From: CAZAGD01 sp964484485
Lineage (GTDB): Bacteria > Desulfobacterota > SM23-61
Assembly (NCBI GenBank): GCA_964484485.1
Contig: CAZAGD010000172.1
Span: forward strand, 1-27,867
DNA: 27,867 nt
Direction of reading: 5' to 3'
A model generated the notes under the pieces. It did no database searches. It saw only the letters and a list, made by a program, of their open reading frames with translations, and had not been told where the DNA came from. A program made the translations under genes and the position numbers. Positions 1 to 7,239 of the stretch are shown here, one piece after another (positions within the stretch are counted from its first letter, which is position 1; the number at the start of each line of letters is the position of its first letter).

Positions 1-864
1 GGTAAAGATTTGGATAATCTTTCCCGTAAAGGCAAATTCTCGGCCTAAGAAAACTCTTTCTTTGGGCACAAAAACATCCTCAAAAATCAAATAGGCCTGG
101 GTAATCCCCGTCTCCACAGGAATATCAAAACCTTCTTCCTGTTCCCTGGTATCGCTTGGTCTTCTGGTCTCTATGATCGTCAATCCATCTATATCACGAG
201 GCACAACACAAGCTAGCGCAAAATCTTTTTCAGCCTCGCCATAAGTGGTGCCTGGCAAAACAAAAATTTCGTTACTGGCCGCCACGCCACAGATCATTAA
301 CTTCGCCCCCCGGATAACTATACCTTCTTTTCTCTCCTCGATGATGCGCAAATTAGTATCTAAATCTGGTTGCTGGGAGGCTTTTAAACTACGATTTCCC
401 TTAGCATCGGTGAGCGCACCAGCGATCGTCCAACCTGATGACTGGGCCTGCAAAATCCAATTCTTAAGTCTTTCGTGGTAATTTGTACCTTGAGCTTTAT
501 CCATCTCGAAAGTAACCGCCCACATAGTATTCATAGCATTCCACCCCGCGCATAGTCCCCCAGTGCAAGTTCCGGTGAGCTGGTACATGGAGCGTTTCAT
601 TTTCGAATTGGCTATTACATCTTCCATAGAAGTCATTAGGGAATTATGGCGGTGTACCTTCTCGCCAGTGAATGTGGAGGTAGTAGTAAAAAGAGAAGCC
701 AAATCTGGATTATGGGCGGCATCATAAGCCCGAGCATGACTTTCTACTACGCGGCGCGTAAAGGTATTGGTAGTTACATCCTCAATCTTCTGCCCAAATT
801 TATAAATGTTAGGACGAAGCTTTTTTAAAGAAGCTAGGTACTCCGTTCTCGTCTTTAAGGCCAT
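1..864 (-). CDS. 4-hydroxybutyryl-CoA dehydratase / 4-hydroxyphenylacetate 3-hydroxylase family protein (3' end outside window)
   Basis: The first 288 residues are visible, starting at ATG 864-862 behind a strong AGGAGG site. Blocks typical of the AbfD branch of the HpaB-like flavoprotein family can be read: GTNYHERLKNWI, DAKGNRSLKAS, a EGIVIRGAK motif, PSDTREQEEGFD and FEDVFVPKERVFLGREF. AbfD dehydrates 4-hydroxybutyryl-CoA to crotonyl-CoA using FAD and a [4Fe-4S] cluster. Its N-terminal cluster cysteines are four apart (C99/C103 in Clostridium AbfD). Here the corresponding cysteines are C100 and C105, so there is one extra residue. The later histidine and lysine ligands lie beyond the window edge, so dehydratase versus another family activity cannot be settled. 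The gene diverges from the M19 gene. Family assignment is solid; the exact reaction is not. Confidence 0.8.
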   Translation of the reverse strand, partial: MALKTRTEYLASLKKLRPNIYKFGQKIEDVTTNTFTRRVVESHARAYDAAHNPDLASLFTTTSTFTGEKVHRHNSLMTSMEDVIANSKMKRSMYQLTGTCTGGLCAGWNAMNTMWAVTFEMDKAQGTNYHERLKNWILQAQSSGWTIAGALTDAKGNRSLKASQQPDLDTNLRIIEERKEGIVIRGAKLMICGVAASNEIFVLPGTTYGEAEKDFALACVVPRDIDGLTIIETRRPSDTREQEEGFDIPVETGITQAYLIFEDVFVPKERVFLGREFAFTGKIIQIFT

Positions 865-903
865 AAAATCCTCCTTTCGGCCTGGCAGGCAAATTCTTTT
901 TTG

Positions 904-932
904 ATCATAATCCAGAAAAAATAAAGAAGCAA
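904..932 (-). promoter_or_regulatory. Probable sigma70-type promoter of the AbfD-like gene
   Basis: On the minus strand TTGCTT (932-927) is followed after 17 bases by TATGAT (909-904). This gives a leader of about 35 nt before the AGGAGG and ATG. The spacing is ideal and the boxes are fair matches, but this was read by eye only. Confidence 0.5.
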
Positions 933-1000
933 ATTTTTTTCTTGAAATAATCTCCCAAAAAGCTAAATTTTATATTATCGAAGTATACGAGGTTGGCTTG

Positions 1001-2095
1001 ATGGAACGACGCGAGTTTCTCCGACTTTCTTTAACATTAGCAGCTCTGGGCAGTTTCCATAATTTAATTATGGCCTGTGCTCATTCTTCAGCATATCAAA
1101 CTGCCGATCAGTCAATTTTTCCAGGAATCCAAATAATCGATGCTCACGCCCATCCCGACCAATTTCACCATCTCCGTCCTTCCCGAATAGATGCGTCTTC
1201 CACTCTCCGAAAGATCATAAATTTAGGGATGGCGGCCAGCGTCTTCGCGGGGGTTGGTGATCTACCTTTCTTTAGTTCAAATCCCAGTACTACCTATTAT
1301 AAAAGTGCTCTAAACCAATTAAAACGTGTCCAGAAACTGGTGGATTCTGGAAAAGTAAAATTAATAACCAAAGCACCTGAAATACCCATAGTGACCAAAA
1401 ATCATTATGTCCCTGGAGCAATTATGGCTATTGAAGGAGGGGATCCACTTGAGGGGAAAGTTGCCAGAGTAGATGAATTTTACCAATTAGGTGTAAGAAT
1501 CATTACCTTAGTCCATTATCGGAACAATGAACTGGGAGATATAATGAAGCCCTGGAGAAATGCCCATCCTGGGCCTTATAGTAACGGATTGACTAAAGCA
1601 GGACGAAAGGTGATCGAACGGATGCAAACGATAGGTATGGTCGTAGACGTTGCCCATGCCCATCCGCGGACATTGAAACAAATAGTCGAGATGAACCCTA
1701 AACCTTTACTTGATTCGCACACCAACCCCTGCCCTACAGAGGATCTCCAAGAGTGTGGCCGCATGCGTACTTGGAAAGATATGGAGTTGATAGCTAAGAC
1801 AGGAGGAGTTATCTGCACCTGGCCTTGGGCCTTCATTCGCCCGAATTATAAACGCCAGACATTTTTAGATTGGGCGCAAGAAATTCTGGAAATGAAAAGA
1901 CGCTTAGGTATCGAACATGTTGGCCTGGGGACAGACGGCGGAGGAAATATTCCTCGTTTCATCAAAGGCTACCGCGATATCCTTGATCTCCCTAAATTAA
2001 CTGCAGCCATGAAAGAAGTTGGCCTCACCAAGGAAGACATCAAAGCTTTTATGGGCGGTAATTTTTATCGTATTCTTCAAAGATGCCTGGGTTAA
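1001..2095 (+). CDS. Tat-exported M19 (membrane/renal dipeptidase family) metallohydrolase
   Basis: A 364-residue protein. The N-terminus has a twin-arginine motif (RREFLRL, residues 3-9), a hydrophobic stretch and an IMAC lipobox-like site at C26, so export by Tat and perhaps lipid anchoring are likely. M19 landmarks are present: DAHAH (47-51), IEGGD with E145, VDVAHAH with H219, LDSH with H240, and GLGTDGGG with D312. These match the binuclear zinc site of renal dipeptidase, which cleaves dipeptides and related amides. The first motif is normally H-x-D; here it is H49-x-H51. TTG at 998 is an in-frame alternative start. ATG 1001 is preferred, with GAGG eight bases upstream. The substrate is unknown. 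Confidence 0.8.
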   Translation: MERREFLRLSLTLAALGSFHNLIMACAHSSAYQTADQSIFPGIQIIDAHAHPDQFHHLRPSRIDASSTLRKIINLGMAASVFAGVGDLPFFSSNPSTTYYKSALNQLKRVQKLVDSGKVKLITKAPEIPIVTKNHYVPGAIMAIEGGDPLEGKVARVDEFYQLGVRIITLVHYRNNELGDIMKPWRNAHPGPYSNGLTKAGRKVIERMQTIGMVVDVAHAHPRTLKQIVEMNPKPLLDSHTNPCPTEDLQECGRMRTWKDMELIAKTGGVICTWPWAFIRPNYKRQTFLDWAQEILEMKRRLGIEHVGLGTDGGGNIPRFIKGYRDILDLPKLTAAMKEVGLTKEDIKAFMGGNFYRILQRCLG

Positions 2096-2153
2096 TATTT
2101 AAGTTTCTTTTGAAAAGATGGGCTGGGTAAAATAACTTTAACGGAGCTTTTTC

Positions 2154-3047
2154 ATGAATAAAAAAATTATTTTTCTATTTTCTCTTTTTTATTTTATTCT
2201 TGGCGGGGCAATTAATTTTTCCTACGGGCAGAGCAAAATTAAAGTTGTCACCAGCCTCTTTCCCTTGCAAGAATTTGCTCAGGAAGTCGGCCGAAAACAG
2301 GCTGAAGTTACCCTGCTCCTTCCCCCGGGAGTGGAACCTCATACTTGGGAACCGAAACCAAGCGATGTCTTGAAAATAGCTCAGGCCGACATTTTCATTT
2401 ATATTGGGGCAGCCATGGAACCTTGGGTAGATAAAGTGGCCAAAGCAGCGTCTGGGAAAAAATTATATTTGTTGGATTTAATACGCAGTTTGTCTCTTTC
2501 CCCAAAAGAACATAAAATCGACCCGCATCTCTGGTTAGATTTCGCTCTCGACCTAAAAATTATCGATCTAATTGCTGGAGCTTTAAGCAAAATCGCCCCG
2601 GAGCAAGCTGCCTATTTCCAACAGAATGCCCATGAATACCAAGCAAAGCTTAAAGATTTAGACCAGAAATACCAAAAAGTATTAGCCACCTGCCGTCAAC
2701 GTTCCCTTATCTTGGGAGGGCACGCAGCTTTTGGTTATTTAGCCCAGCGTTATGGTTTGCAACAAATTGCTCTCTCCGGAATTAATCCTAATGCTGAGCC
2801 CACCCCCAAAAGAATGGCGGAAGTAATCGCCCTTACTAAAAAGGAAAAGGCCAAATTTATCTTTGCGGAAGAGATGGTTAATCCCCGCTTAGCTAAAGCT
2901 CTGGCTAAGGAAGCGGGAGTTCAAATTTTGATTTTAAACCCGGGGGCTAATTTGACTAAAAAGCAACGGGCCGAAAAAGTTACTTTCCTTGACCTTATGG
3001 AAAGGAATTTAGAAAATTTAAAAAAGGGGCTCGCCTGCTCAGAATAA
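2154..3047 (+). CDS. ZnuA/TroA-type (cluster A-I) metal ABC transporter substrate-binding protein
   Basis: A 297-residue protein with a signal peptide (hydrophobic to about residue 22) and the A-I fold signature. The metal-binding histidines lie in PGVEPHTWEP (H63), DPHLWLDF (H125) and LGGHAAFGYL (H190). The usual acidic fourth ligand near the C-terminus (LDP/LEP) reads ILNPG here, with N262. There is no His-rich loop. Such proteins deliver Zn, Mn or Fe to a ZnuBC-type permease in the periplasm, but no permease or ATPase gene lies alongside. The start has GGAG nearby. The gene ends nine bases from the convergent nikR, so regulation or a role tied to nickel/zinc is possible but not shown. Confidence 0.85.
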   Translation: MNKKIIFLFSLFYFILGGAINFSYGQSKIKVVTSLFPLQEFAQEVGRKQAEVTLLLPPGVEPHTWEPKPSDVLKIAQADIFIYIGAAMEPWVDKVAKAASGKKLYLLDLIRSLSLSPKEHKIDPHLWLDFALDLKIIDLIAGALSKIAPEQAAYFQQNAHEYQAKLKDLDQKYQKVLATCRQRSLILGGHAAFGYLAQRYGLQQIALSGINPNAEPTPKRMAEVIALTKKEKAKFIFAEEMVNPRLAKALAKEAGVQILILNPGANLTKKQRAEKVTFLDLMERNLENLKKGLACSE

Positions 3048-3056
3048 GAAAAATAA

Positions 3057-3476
3057 CTATTTAAGATTCTTACCTGTGGTAGTTAAAGAGAGCTTACCAT
3101 GCTTTACGCCCTTCGTCCCGATCAGTCGATCGCTAATCTTTTTAATCTCCTTGGCCTTTCCTTTGACGACCACGACTTCCAAACAATTATGTTCATCAAG
3201 GTGGATATGCAAACTGGAAAGGATGGAAAAATAATTTTCATGTTGCATCTCTAATAAAGTCTTGGAAAGCTCTCTTTTGTGGTGATCATAAACGAGGGAA
3301 ATAGTCCCTACCGTTTCTTTTTCTCCCTCTGCCCATTCTTCCTGGACCAGACTGTCTCTGATTAAGTCGCGCAGGGCTTCGGAACGATTCTGGTAACCTT
3401 TGCGCTTGATTAGTCGGTCAAAATCACGAAGCAAGCTGGCCTCAATAGATACTCCAAAGCGTGTAAGCGTGGTCAT
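3057..3476 (-). CDS. nikR: Nickel-responsive transcriptional regulator NikR
   Basis: A 139-residue protein, the normal length for the family. Residues 1-45 form the ribbon-helix-helix DNA-binding domain (TRFGVSIEASLLRDFDRLI, then YQNRSEALRDLIRDSL). The rest is the ACT-like nickel-sensing domain. The four square-planar Ni(II) ligands are all in place with exact family spacing: H79, H90, H92 and C98 (11, 2 and 6 residues apart). NikR represses nickel uptake genes when nickel is sufficient. It is the second gene of a two-gene minus-strand unit, 17 bases after the small membrane protein. Confidence 0.93.
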   Translation of the reverse strand: MTTLTRFGVSIEASLLRDFDRLIKRKGYQNRSEALRDLIRDSLVQEEWAEGEKETVGTISLVYDHHKRELSKTLLEMQHENYFSILSSLHIHLDEHNCLEVVVVKGKAKEIKKISDRLIGTKGVKHGKLSLTTTGKNLK

Positions 3477-3493
3477 TTTGCCTATCCCCCCAC

Positions 3494-3760
3494 CTAGAGT
3501 GTCTTTATTTCGGTAAAGTCAACTTCACGCAGCATTCTTTTTGCCCACCCGGGAATTGTTGGATAAATATAGGGCAACAGGCGCAAGGCATAGTAAGACG
3601 AGAAAATGGGTAAACCCAAAATATTCCCAAAAATTATCAGCAAAAATAAATCTTGCCGCGAAATCTTCTCCTGCCGGGCAGTTTGCTCAATCTCAAACGA
3701 AGTCAGCCCCGCCAAGAAATCTTGAAAAAATTTTATTAGCCGCAGCAGATGCCCACCCAT
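3494..3760 (-). CDS. Small conserved membrane-associated protein of unknown function
   Basis: An 88-residue protein if started at ATG 3760, which has AGGA a few bases upstream; an upstream TTG (3784) would add eight residues. It has a hydrophobic central stretch (QDLFLLIIFGNILGLPIF, about residues 40-57). A tyrosine/leucine-rich segment (SYYALRLLPYIYPTIPGW) and a charged tail (KRMLREVDFTE) follow. I do not recognise a named family, though this pattern feels like a conserved hypothetical. It is first in the operon with nikR, so a link to metal handling is possible by context only. Confidence 0.65.
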   Translation of the reverse strand: MGGHLLRLIKFFQDFLAGLTSFEIEQTARQEKISRQDLFLLIIFGNILGLPIFSSYYALRLLPYIYPTIPGWAKRMLREVDFTEIKTL

Positions 3761-3800
3761 TTTATCCTGTAACCCCAAAACCAAATTTGCTTATTTCTTA

Positions 3801-3838
3801 TTTTTTCATATAATAGATGAAAAAAAGATGCACGTCAA
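3801..3838 (-). promoter_or_regulatory. Promoter of the nikR operon with a palindrome over the -10 box
   Basis: On the minus strand TTGACG (3838-3833), a 17-base spacer and TATTAT (3815-3810) form a strong sigma70-like promoter. A perfect 9-bp inverted repeat, TTTTTTCAT / ATGAAAAAA (3801-3809 and 3817-3825), is centred on the -10 box. This is where a repressor could bind. NikR is the obvious candidate, but the half-sites and spacing do not match the E. coli GTATGA-N16-TCATAC operator. Confidence 0.55.
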
Positions 3839-3878
3839 ATTTAAATAATGAGATCTCTGAAAAAGTCATTTGGGAGGC

Positions 3879-4120
3879 AATTATTACTCGGAGCAATTAA
3901 ATATTTACAGTTATCACTCTTATCTTACTCCGTGGTCTGGCTTTATGGAGTTTCCCCAATGAAATTGTGCCGTAATTACACCTAAGAAATAAAACCAAAT
4001 GCGGCAAGGGTCAAGCCCTTGCCCTACATTTGAGATTTTTTTAATTTTTCGTAGGGCAAGCCCTTGGGGCTTGCCGAACCACGCCTTAAGATGTCGTTTA
4101 TTTTATGCTCCCATTAATAA
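3879..4120 (+). repeat. MITE-like dispersed repeat, copy 1
   Basis: About 240 bases that recur in the same orientation at 24744-24984, roughly 90% identical by eye. The ends are inverted: it opens TTATTAnnnGGAGC and closes with the complement (11 of 14 positions). The core holds two arms of about 26 bases (4002-4027 and 4051-4076) that pair with each other. Each arm is also a small hairpin by itself (CAAGGG/CCCTTG and CAAGCCC/GGGCTTG). There is no coding capacity. The neighbours GTCATTT at 3865 and 4121 resemble each other, which may be a coincidence or a trace of insertion into another repeat. Confidence 0.8.
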
Positions 4121-4211
4121 GTCATTTCGGCGCAAGCATGAAGCAAGCTGAAGCAGGCAGGAATCCAGTATTCTCATGGCCTTTCTGGACTCCCGCTTTC
4201 GCGGGAGTGAC
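4121..4211. repeat. REP-like palindromic element
   Basis: The stretch begins GTCATTTCGGCG and ends GGAGTGAC, forming an imperfect inverted repeat with GGAATCCAG and CTGGACTCC inside. Its right half holds a perfect 8-bp hairpin, ACTCCCGC-TTTC-GCGGGAGT (4189-4208). This resembles the extragenic palindromes often scattered by REP-associated transposases. The remaining gene-free DNA on either side (3839-3878 and 4212-4329) shows nothing else I can name. Confidence 0.55.
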
Positions 4212-4329
4212 CAAAAAGTCGGTTTGGCAAGGACCTCGTAATATTTTTAAAATTTTTCTTTTGGGCAAGTGGAACTAATTGGAGAAATAGGCTATTATAG
4301 TTGCTGATTCTTTTGGCTGAGGCTATCCA

Positions 4330-5319
4330 TTGCAGGAAAAAGTTTTAAAAGAAATTTTACGTCATGCTCGGGAAGTCATCCAGATTGAAGCGGAAGCCAT
4401 TCAAGGCCTTCTGGAACGTCTAGATGCAAACTTTGCCCGGGCCGTGGAGATACTCTTGGCCTGTAAAGGGCGCGTAATCATCACTGGCATTGGCAAATCA
4501 GGATTAGTCGGACGGAAAATCGCTGCCACCCTTACCAGTACAGGCACTCCCGCTGTTTTTCTGCATCCGGTAGAAGGGCTTCATGGAGATTTAGGAATGG
4601 TCACTCCCCAAGATGTGATCATCGCCATTTCCAACAGCGGGGAAACTACAGAAATTATCAACCTCCTGCCTGCTCTTCAGAAAATAGGGGCGAAGATAAT
4701 CAGTCTAACTGGTGCCCTAAATTCTACCTTGGCTCGCCATAGTTTGGTCGCGGTGGATGTGGGCGTAGAAAGAGAGGCTTGTCCATTGGGCTTAGCCCCC
4801 ACTTCCAGCACTACCGCCACTTTAGTTATGGGAGATGCCCTGGCTATCGCTTTGATGCGCCAGAAAAAATTTGCGGAGAAAGATTTTGCTCTTTTCCACC
4901 CTGGGGGAAGTTTGGGAGAACGCTTGGCCTTGCAAGTAAAGGAGATCATGCACCCCTTATCTGATTTTCCGGTGCTCTCCTCCAAGGCCACTATGCAAGA
5001 TCTGCTGCAGGTTTTCCATGAGCACGAAGAAGGATTAGTTCTCATTTTTAACGAAGAAAATACCTTGGCCGGAATAGTTACTGATCGCGAATTAAAACGA
5101 GGCCACCTTGGTTCGCCCCATTTCTTAAAGCAAAAAATAGCCGATTTTATGATTACCGACTTACCCGCCGTGGAAGAAAGTACCTCCATTGGCGAAGCTT
5201 GGCGGCTCTTCGGCGAGAAAAAGCTCTTCGCCATGCCCGTGGTCGACAAAGAAAAGAAGCTCAAGGGAATGATTACCCTTCAAGATATATTGCAATGCGG
5301 GAAATTAAAAATAATATGA
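4330..5319 (+). CDS. kdsD: D-arabinose-5-phosphate isomerase (SIS domain plus CBS pair)
   Basis: A 329-residue protein with TTG start, chosen because GAGG sits seven bases upstream and the family begins at this point. An SIS domain occupies about 30-185: GIGKSG (53-58), HPVEGLHGDLGM (79-90), ISNSGETTE (100-108), EACPLGLAPTSSTT (149-162) and FHPGGSLGERL. Two CBS domains follow (about 205-257 and 270-325). It interconverts ribulose-5-phosphate and arabinose-5-phosphate, the first step towards Kdo for lipopolysaccharide, in the cytoplasm. GutQ-type paralogues look alike, but no sorbitol genes are nearby. Its TGA overlaps the next gene's ATG by ATGA, so the two are translationally coupled. Confidence 0.9.
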   Translation: MQEKVLKEILRHAREVIQIEAEAIQGLLERLDANFARAVEILLACKGRVIITGIGKSGLVGRKIAATLTSTGTPAVFLHPVEGLHGDLGMVTPQDVIIAISNSGETTEIINLLPALQKIGAKIISLTGALNSTLARHSLVAVDVGVEREACPLGLAPTSSTTATLVMGDALAIALMRQKKFAEKDFALFHPGGSLGERLALQVKEIMHPLSDFPVLSSKATMQDLLQVFHEHEEGLVLIFNEENTLAGIVTDRELKRGHLGSPHFLKQKIADFMITDLPAVEESTSIGEAWRLFGEKKLFAMPVVDKEKKLKGMITLQDILQCGKLKII

Positions 5320-6260
5320 TCATCTATCCGCCCAAAGGTCTGATCATAGCCCTGATCACCCCTTTTAATGAACGAGGTGAGATAGACTGGCCTTCTTGGC
5401 AAAATCTCTTACACCATACTCTACCTTTTGCTGATGGCCTCTTTATCGGCGAAGGAATGATCGGCGAAGGAATTTATCTATCTAATAAACTGCGCTTGGA
5501 ATTAGCTCAGGGGGCCATAGAGGCGAGCACAGGTCAAAAGCCATTATTTCTTGGCCTTACTGCTTCTACTGCGGAAGAAACTACGGCTAATTTTGCGGAA
5601 ATTGGCCAGAAATATCGTTCCCTGGCCGAAAAGGGCTTGCTTTATTTGGTAGACGCGCCCCTTTGGTACCATAGCAACCGCAAGCTGCCCCAGTTTTACG
5701 AAACTCTTTTAGAGCAAACTTCTTTGCCGATAATCTTGGCTAATAATCCTTCGCTCATTTCTTTGTCCCAAAAATCTTGGAAAAGGAAAAATATCAGGAC
5801 AAACATTTTAAAAAGGTTGGCTACTCATCCAGCAATTACGGGCTTAATTAATCTTAGTGATCTGAAAAGAGCTATTAATTATCAGCGGGCTGTACGCCTG
5901 CGCCGTGATTTTAGGCTTTATGATGGCGATGAAAAAAATTTTCTGGCCCAACCAAGTGCCGCCGGTGTGGTCTCTGCGGGAGCTAACCTTTTTCCCGGTG
6001 ACTGGAAAGAAGTCGTTTGGGCTTCTTTAAATCCCTCTGAAAACCCTGCTCAAAATTTTAGCCTTTGGGAGAAAAGCGAGAAATTGAAAAAATTCTACCA
6101 ACTTTATTATAATAATCCAGCAAAGAACTTGAAAATTGCTCTATACCAGCAAGGGATCATAACTAATCCGCGGATGTTTGCTGGAGATTCTGGGCTATCT
6201 CTTTCCGAAAGAGAAGCAATCGGGCAATTTCTAAAAGAATTTTTCCCAGAGCGCGCCTAA
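5316..6260 (+). CDS. DapA/NAL-superfamily TIM-barrel protein lacking both catalytic residues
   Basis: A 314-residue protein starting at ATG 5316 inside the kdsD stop (ATGA overlap); ATG 5295 is an in-frame alternative. The fold is clear: GLIIALITPFNERGEIDWPSW at the start, ADGLFIGEGMIGEG in place of the DGI..GTTGE block, LANNPSL, YDGDEKNFL and AAGVVSAGANLFP. The catalytic tyrosine (usually in LYNNP) is A142. The Schiff-base lysine (usually GIKDSSGD) is I178 within ITGLINLSD. The GTTGE substrate loop is also replaced. It therefore cannot work as a class I pyruvate aldolase. Coupling to kdsD suggests a sugar-phosphate or LPS-linked role, but this is inference. Confidence 0.8.
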   Translation: MIIYPPKGLIIALITPFNERGEIDWPSWQNLLHHTLPFADGLFIGEGMIGEGIYLSNKLRLELAQGAIEASTGQKPLFLGLTASTAEETTANFAEIGQKYRSLAEKGLLYLVDAPLWYHSNRKLPQFYETLLEQTSLPIILANNPSLISLSQKSWKRKNIRTNILKRLATHPAITGLINLSDLKRAINYQRAVRLRRDFRLYDGDEKNFLAQPSAAGVVSAGANLFPGDWKEVVWASLNPSENPAQNFSLWEKSEKLKKFYQLYYNNPAKNLKIALYQQGIITNPRMFAGDSGLSLSEREAIGQFLKEFFPERA

Positions 6261-6277
6261 AGGGGAAAGGTCATAAA

Positions 6278-6724
6278 ATGAATCTAAGAGGAAAATACCA
6301 CAGAGCTCTAATTTATTTTTTAACAGTTATCTTTTTTTCTTCCCTGGGCTGTGGCTATAAGCCTAACTATCTTAAAAAAAGTGGCCGCACTGGAGTCTCC
6401 GAAAGATGGCTGGTAAAAAAAATAGACGAAGAAAAGCTATCTCCAGATGAAAAAGCTATCTGGGAAAGATACGGCCCACCCCAGTATATCCGCTTCTTTC
6501 GCCAACTATCTCCCCAGCGCGAAAAGGTTTATGAATGGATTTATACTGAGCCTTTTAATTTATTCATTTTTGTAGAAGGGAAGGAAGTTCCCTATGTAGT
6601 GGTGGATGATGATCCCTCTCCCTTCAATGAGGAACAGCGCCAGAAAATTTTTTGGGGGAGTGTAATTGCCGGTACAGTAGTGGGCGCTGGCTTGATATAT
6701 TTATATGCGGTGGCGAATAAATAG
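6278..6724 (+). CDS. Hypothetical lipoprotein
   Basis: A 148-residue protein with a signal sequence and lipobox SLGC (lipidated Cys 25). The mature part is charged. It contains SPDEKAIWERYGPPQYIRFF and EKVYEWIYTEPFNLFIF, which resemble small outer-membrane lipoproteins whose ERYGPP segment recalls GWxTD-type domains. A glycine-rich hydrophobic segment lies near the C-terminus (GSVIAGTVVGAGLIYLYAV). It sits 17 bases after the DapA-like gene behind an AAAGG site and is probably the last gene of the kdsD operon. I do not know its function. Confidence 0.75.
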   Translation: MNLRGKYHRALIYFLTVIFFSSLGCGYKPNYLKKSGRTGVSERWLVKKIDEEKLSPDEKAIWERYGPPQYIRFFRQLSPQREKVYEWIYTEPFNLFIFVEGKEVPYVVVDDDPSPFNEEQRQKIFWGSVIAGTVVGAGLIYLYAVANK

Positions 6725-6736
6725 CCCCCGAAGCAA

Positions 6737-7189
6737 TTAAGATATTTCCTTGAATAGTAGAGCTCTGGTGCTTTCTAAGCGGCGGGAAATTAAACGCGCT
6801 AAATTTTTCATAAATCGATAACCCAATTGCGGATGTTCTGCAAAAAAATCTTCCAAATCCTTCCGTTTAAAAGAAATGAGGCGGGAATCTTCTAAACACT
6901 CCGCGGTAGCTGTAAAACGTCCCTCCTCTACCAAGGTGGACCAACCAAATATTTCTCCAGGATGCTTGAGGGTACTTAAAATAAATTCTTCATGTTCTTG
7001 GCGGATAATTTTTATCGAAACAGTCCCTGCTAACAGAATGTAAAATGATTCTGCCGGCTCCCCCTCTTTGAGGATTTTACTCCCCGCTGGAAAATATACT
7101 TGCTCCCCTTTAGCTAAAAATAACTTTAATTCTTCTTGGGTAAAGCTTTTAAAGAACCAATGCTGGCCTACTGTCTCAGCCTCAGCCAT
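6737..7189 (-). CDS. Stand-alone cyclic-nucleotide-binding-domain protein
   Basis: A 150-residue protein made of one cNMP-binding beta-roll: PAGSKILKEGEPAESFYILLAG, then HPGEIFGWSTLVEEGRFTATAEC and SRLISFKRKDLEDFF. No DNA-binding helix-turn-helix follows, unlike Crp/Fnr, so it is not a classical transcription factor. The phosphate-binding cassette has GEIFGWSTL and R-x-x-A features, but whether cAMP or c-di-GMP binds cannot be told. It is the last gene of the minus-strand glmU operon, 50 bases after the DUF72 gene, and ends 12 bases from the convergent lipoprotein gene. Confidence 0.82.
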   Translation of the reverse strand: MAEAETVGQHWFFKSFTQEELKLFLAKGEQVYFPAGSKILKEGEPAESFYILLAGTVSIKIIRQEHEEFILSTLKHPGEIFGWSTLVEEGRFTATAECLEDSRLISFKRKDLEDFFAEHPQLGYRFMKNLARLISRRLESTRALLFKEIS

Positions 7190-7239
7190 TTTCCCCTCCT
7201 CCCTCCTGGTCTTTTAGCAGCCGGTCCATCTTCCCATTA

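Noticed and set aside
3881..4211. Possible CRISPR or tandem array
   Set aside because: The repeats are palindromic single units, not regularly spaced direct repeats with spacers.
4677..5264. A 195-codon minus-strand frame opposite kdsD
   Set aside because: Antisense shadow of a well-conserved gene; its protein has no recognisable pattern.
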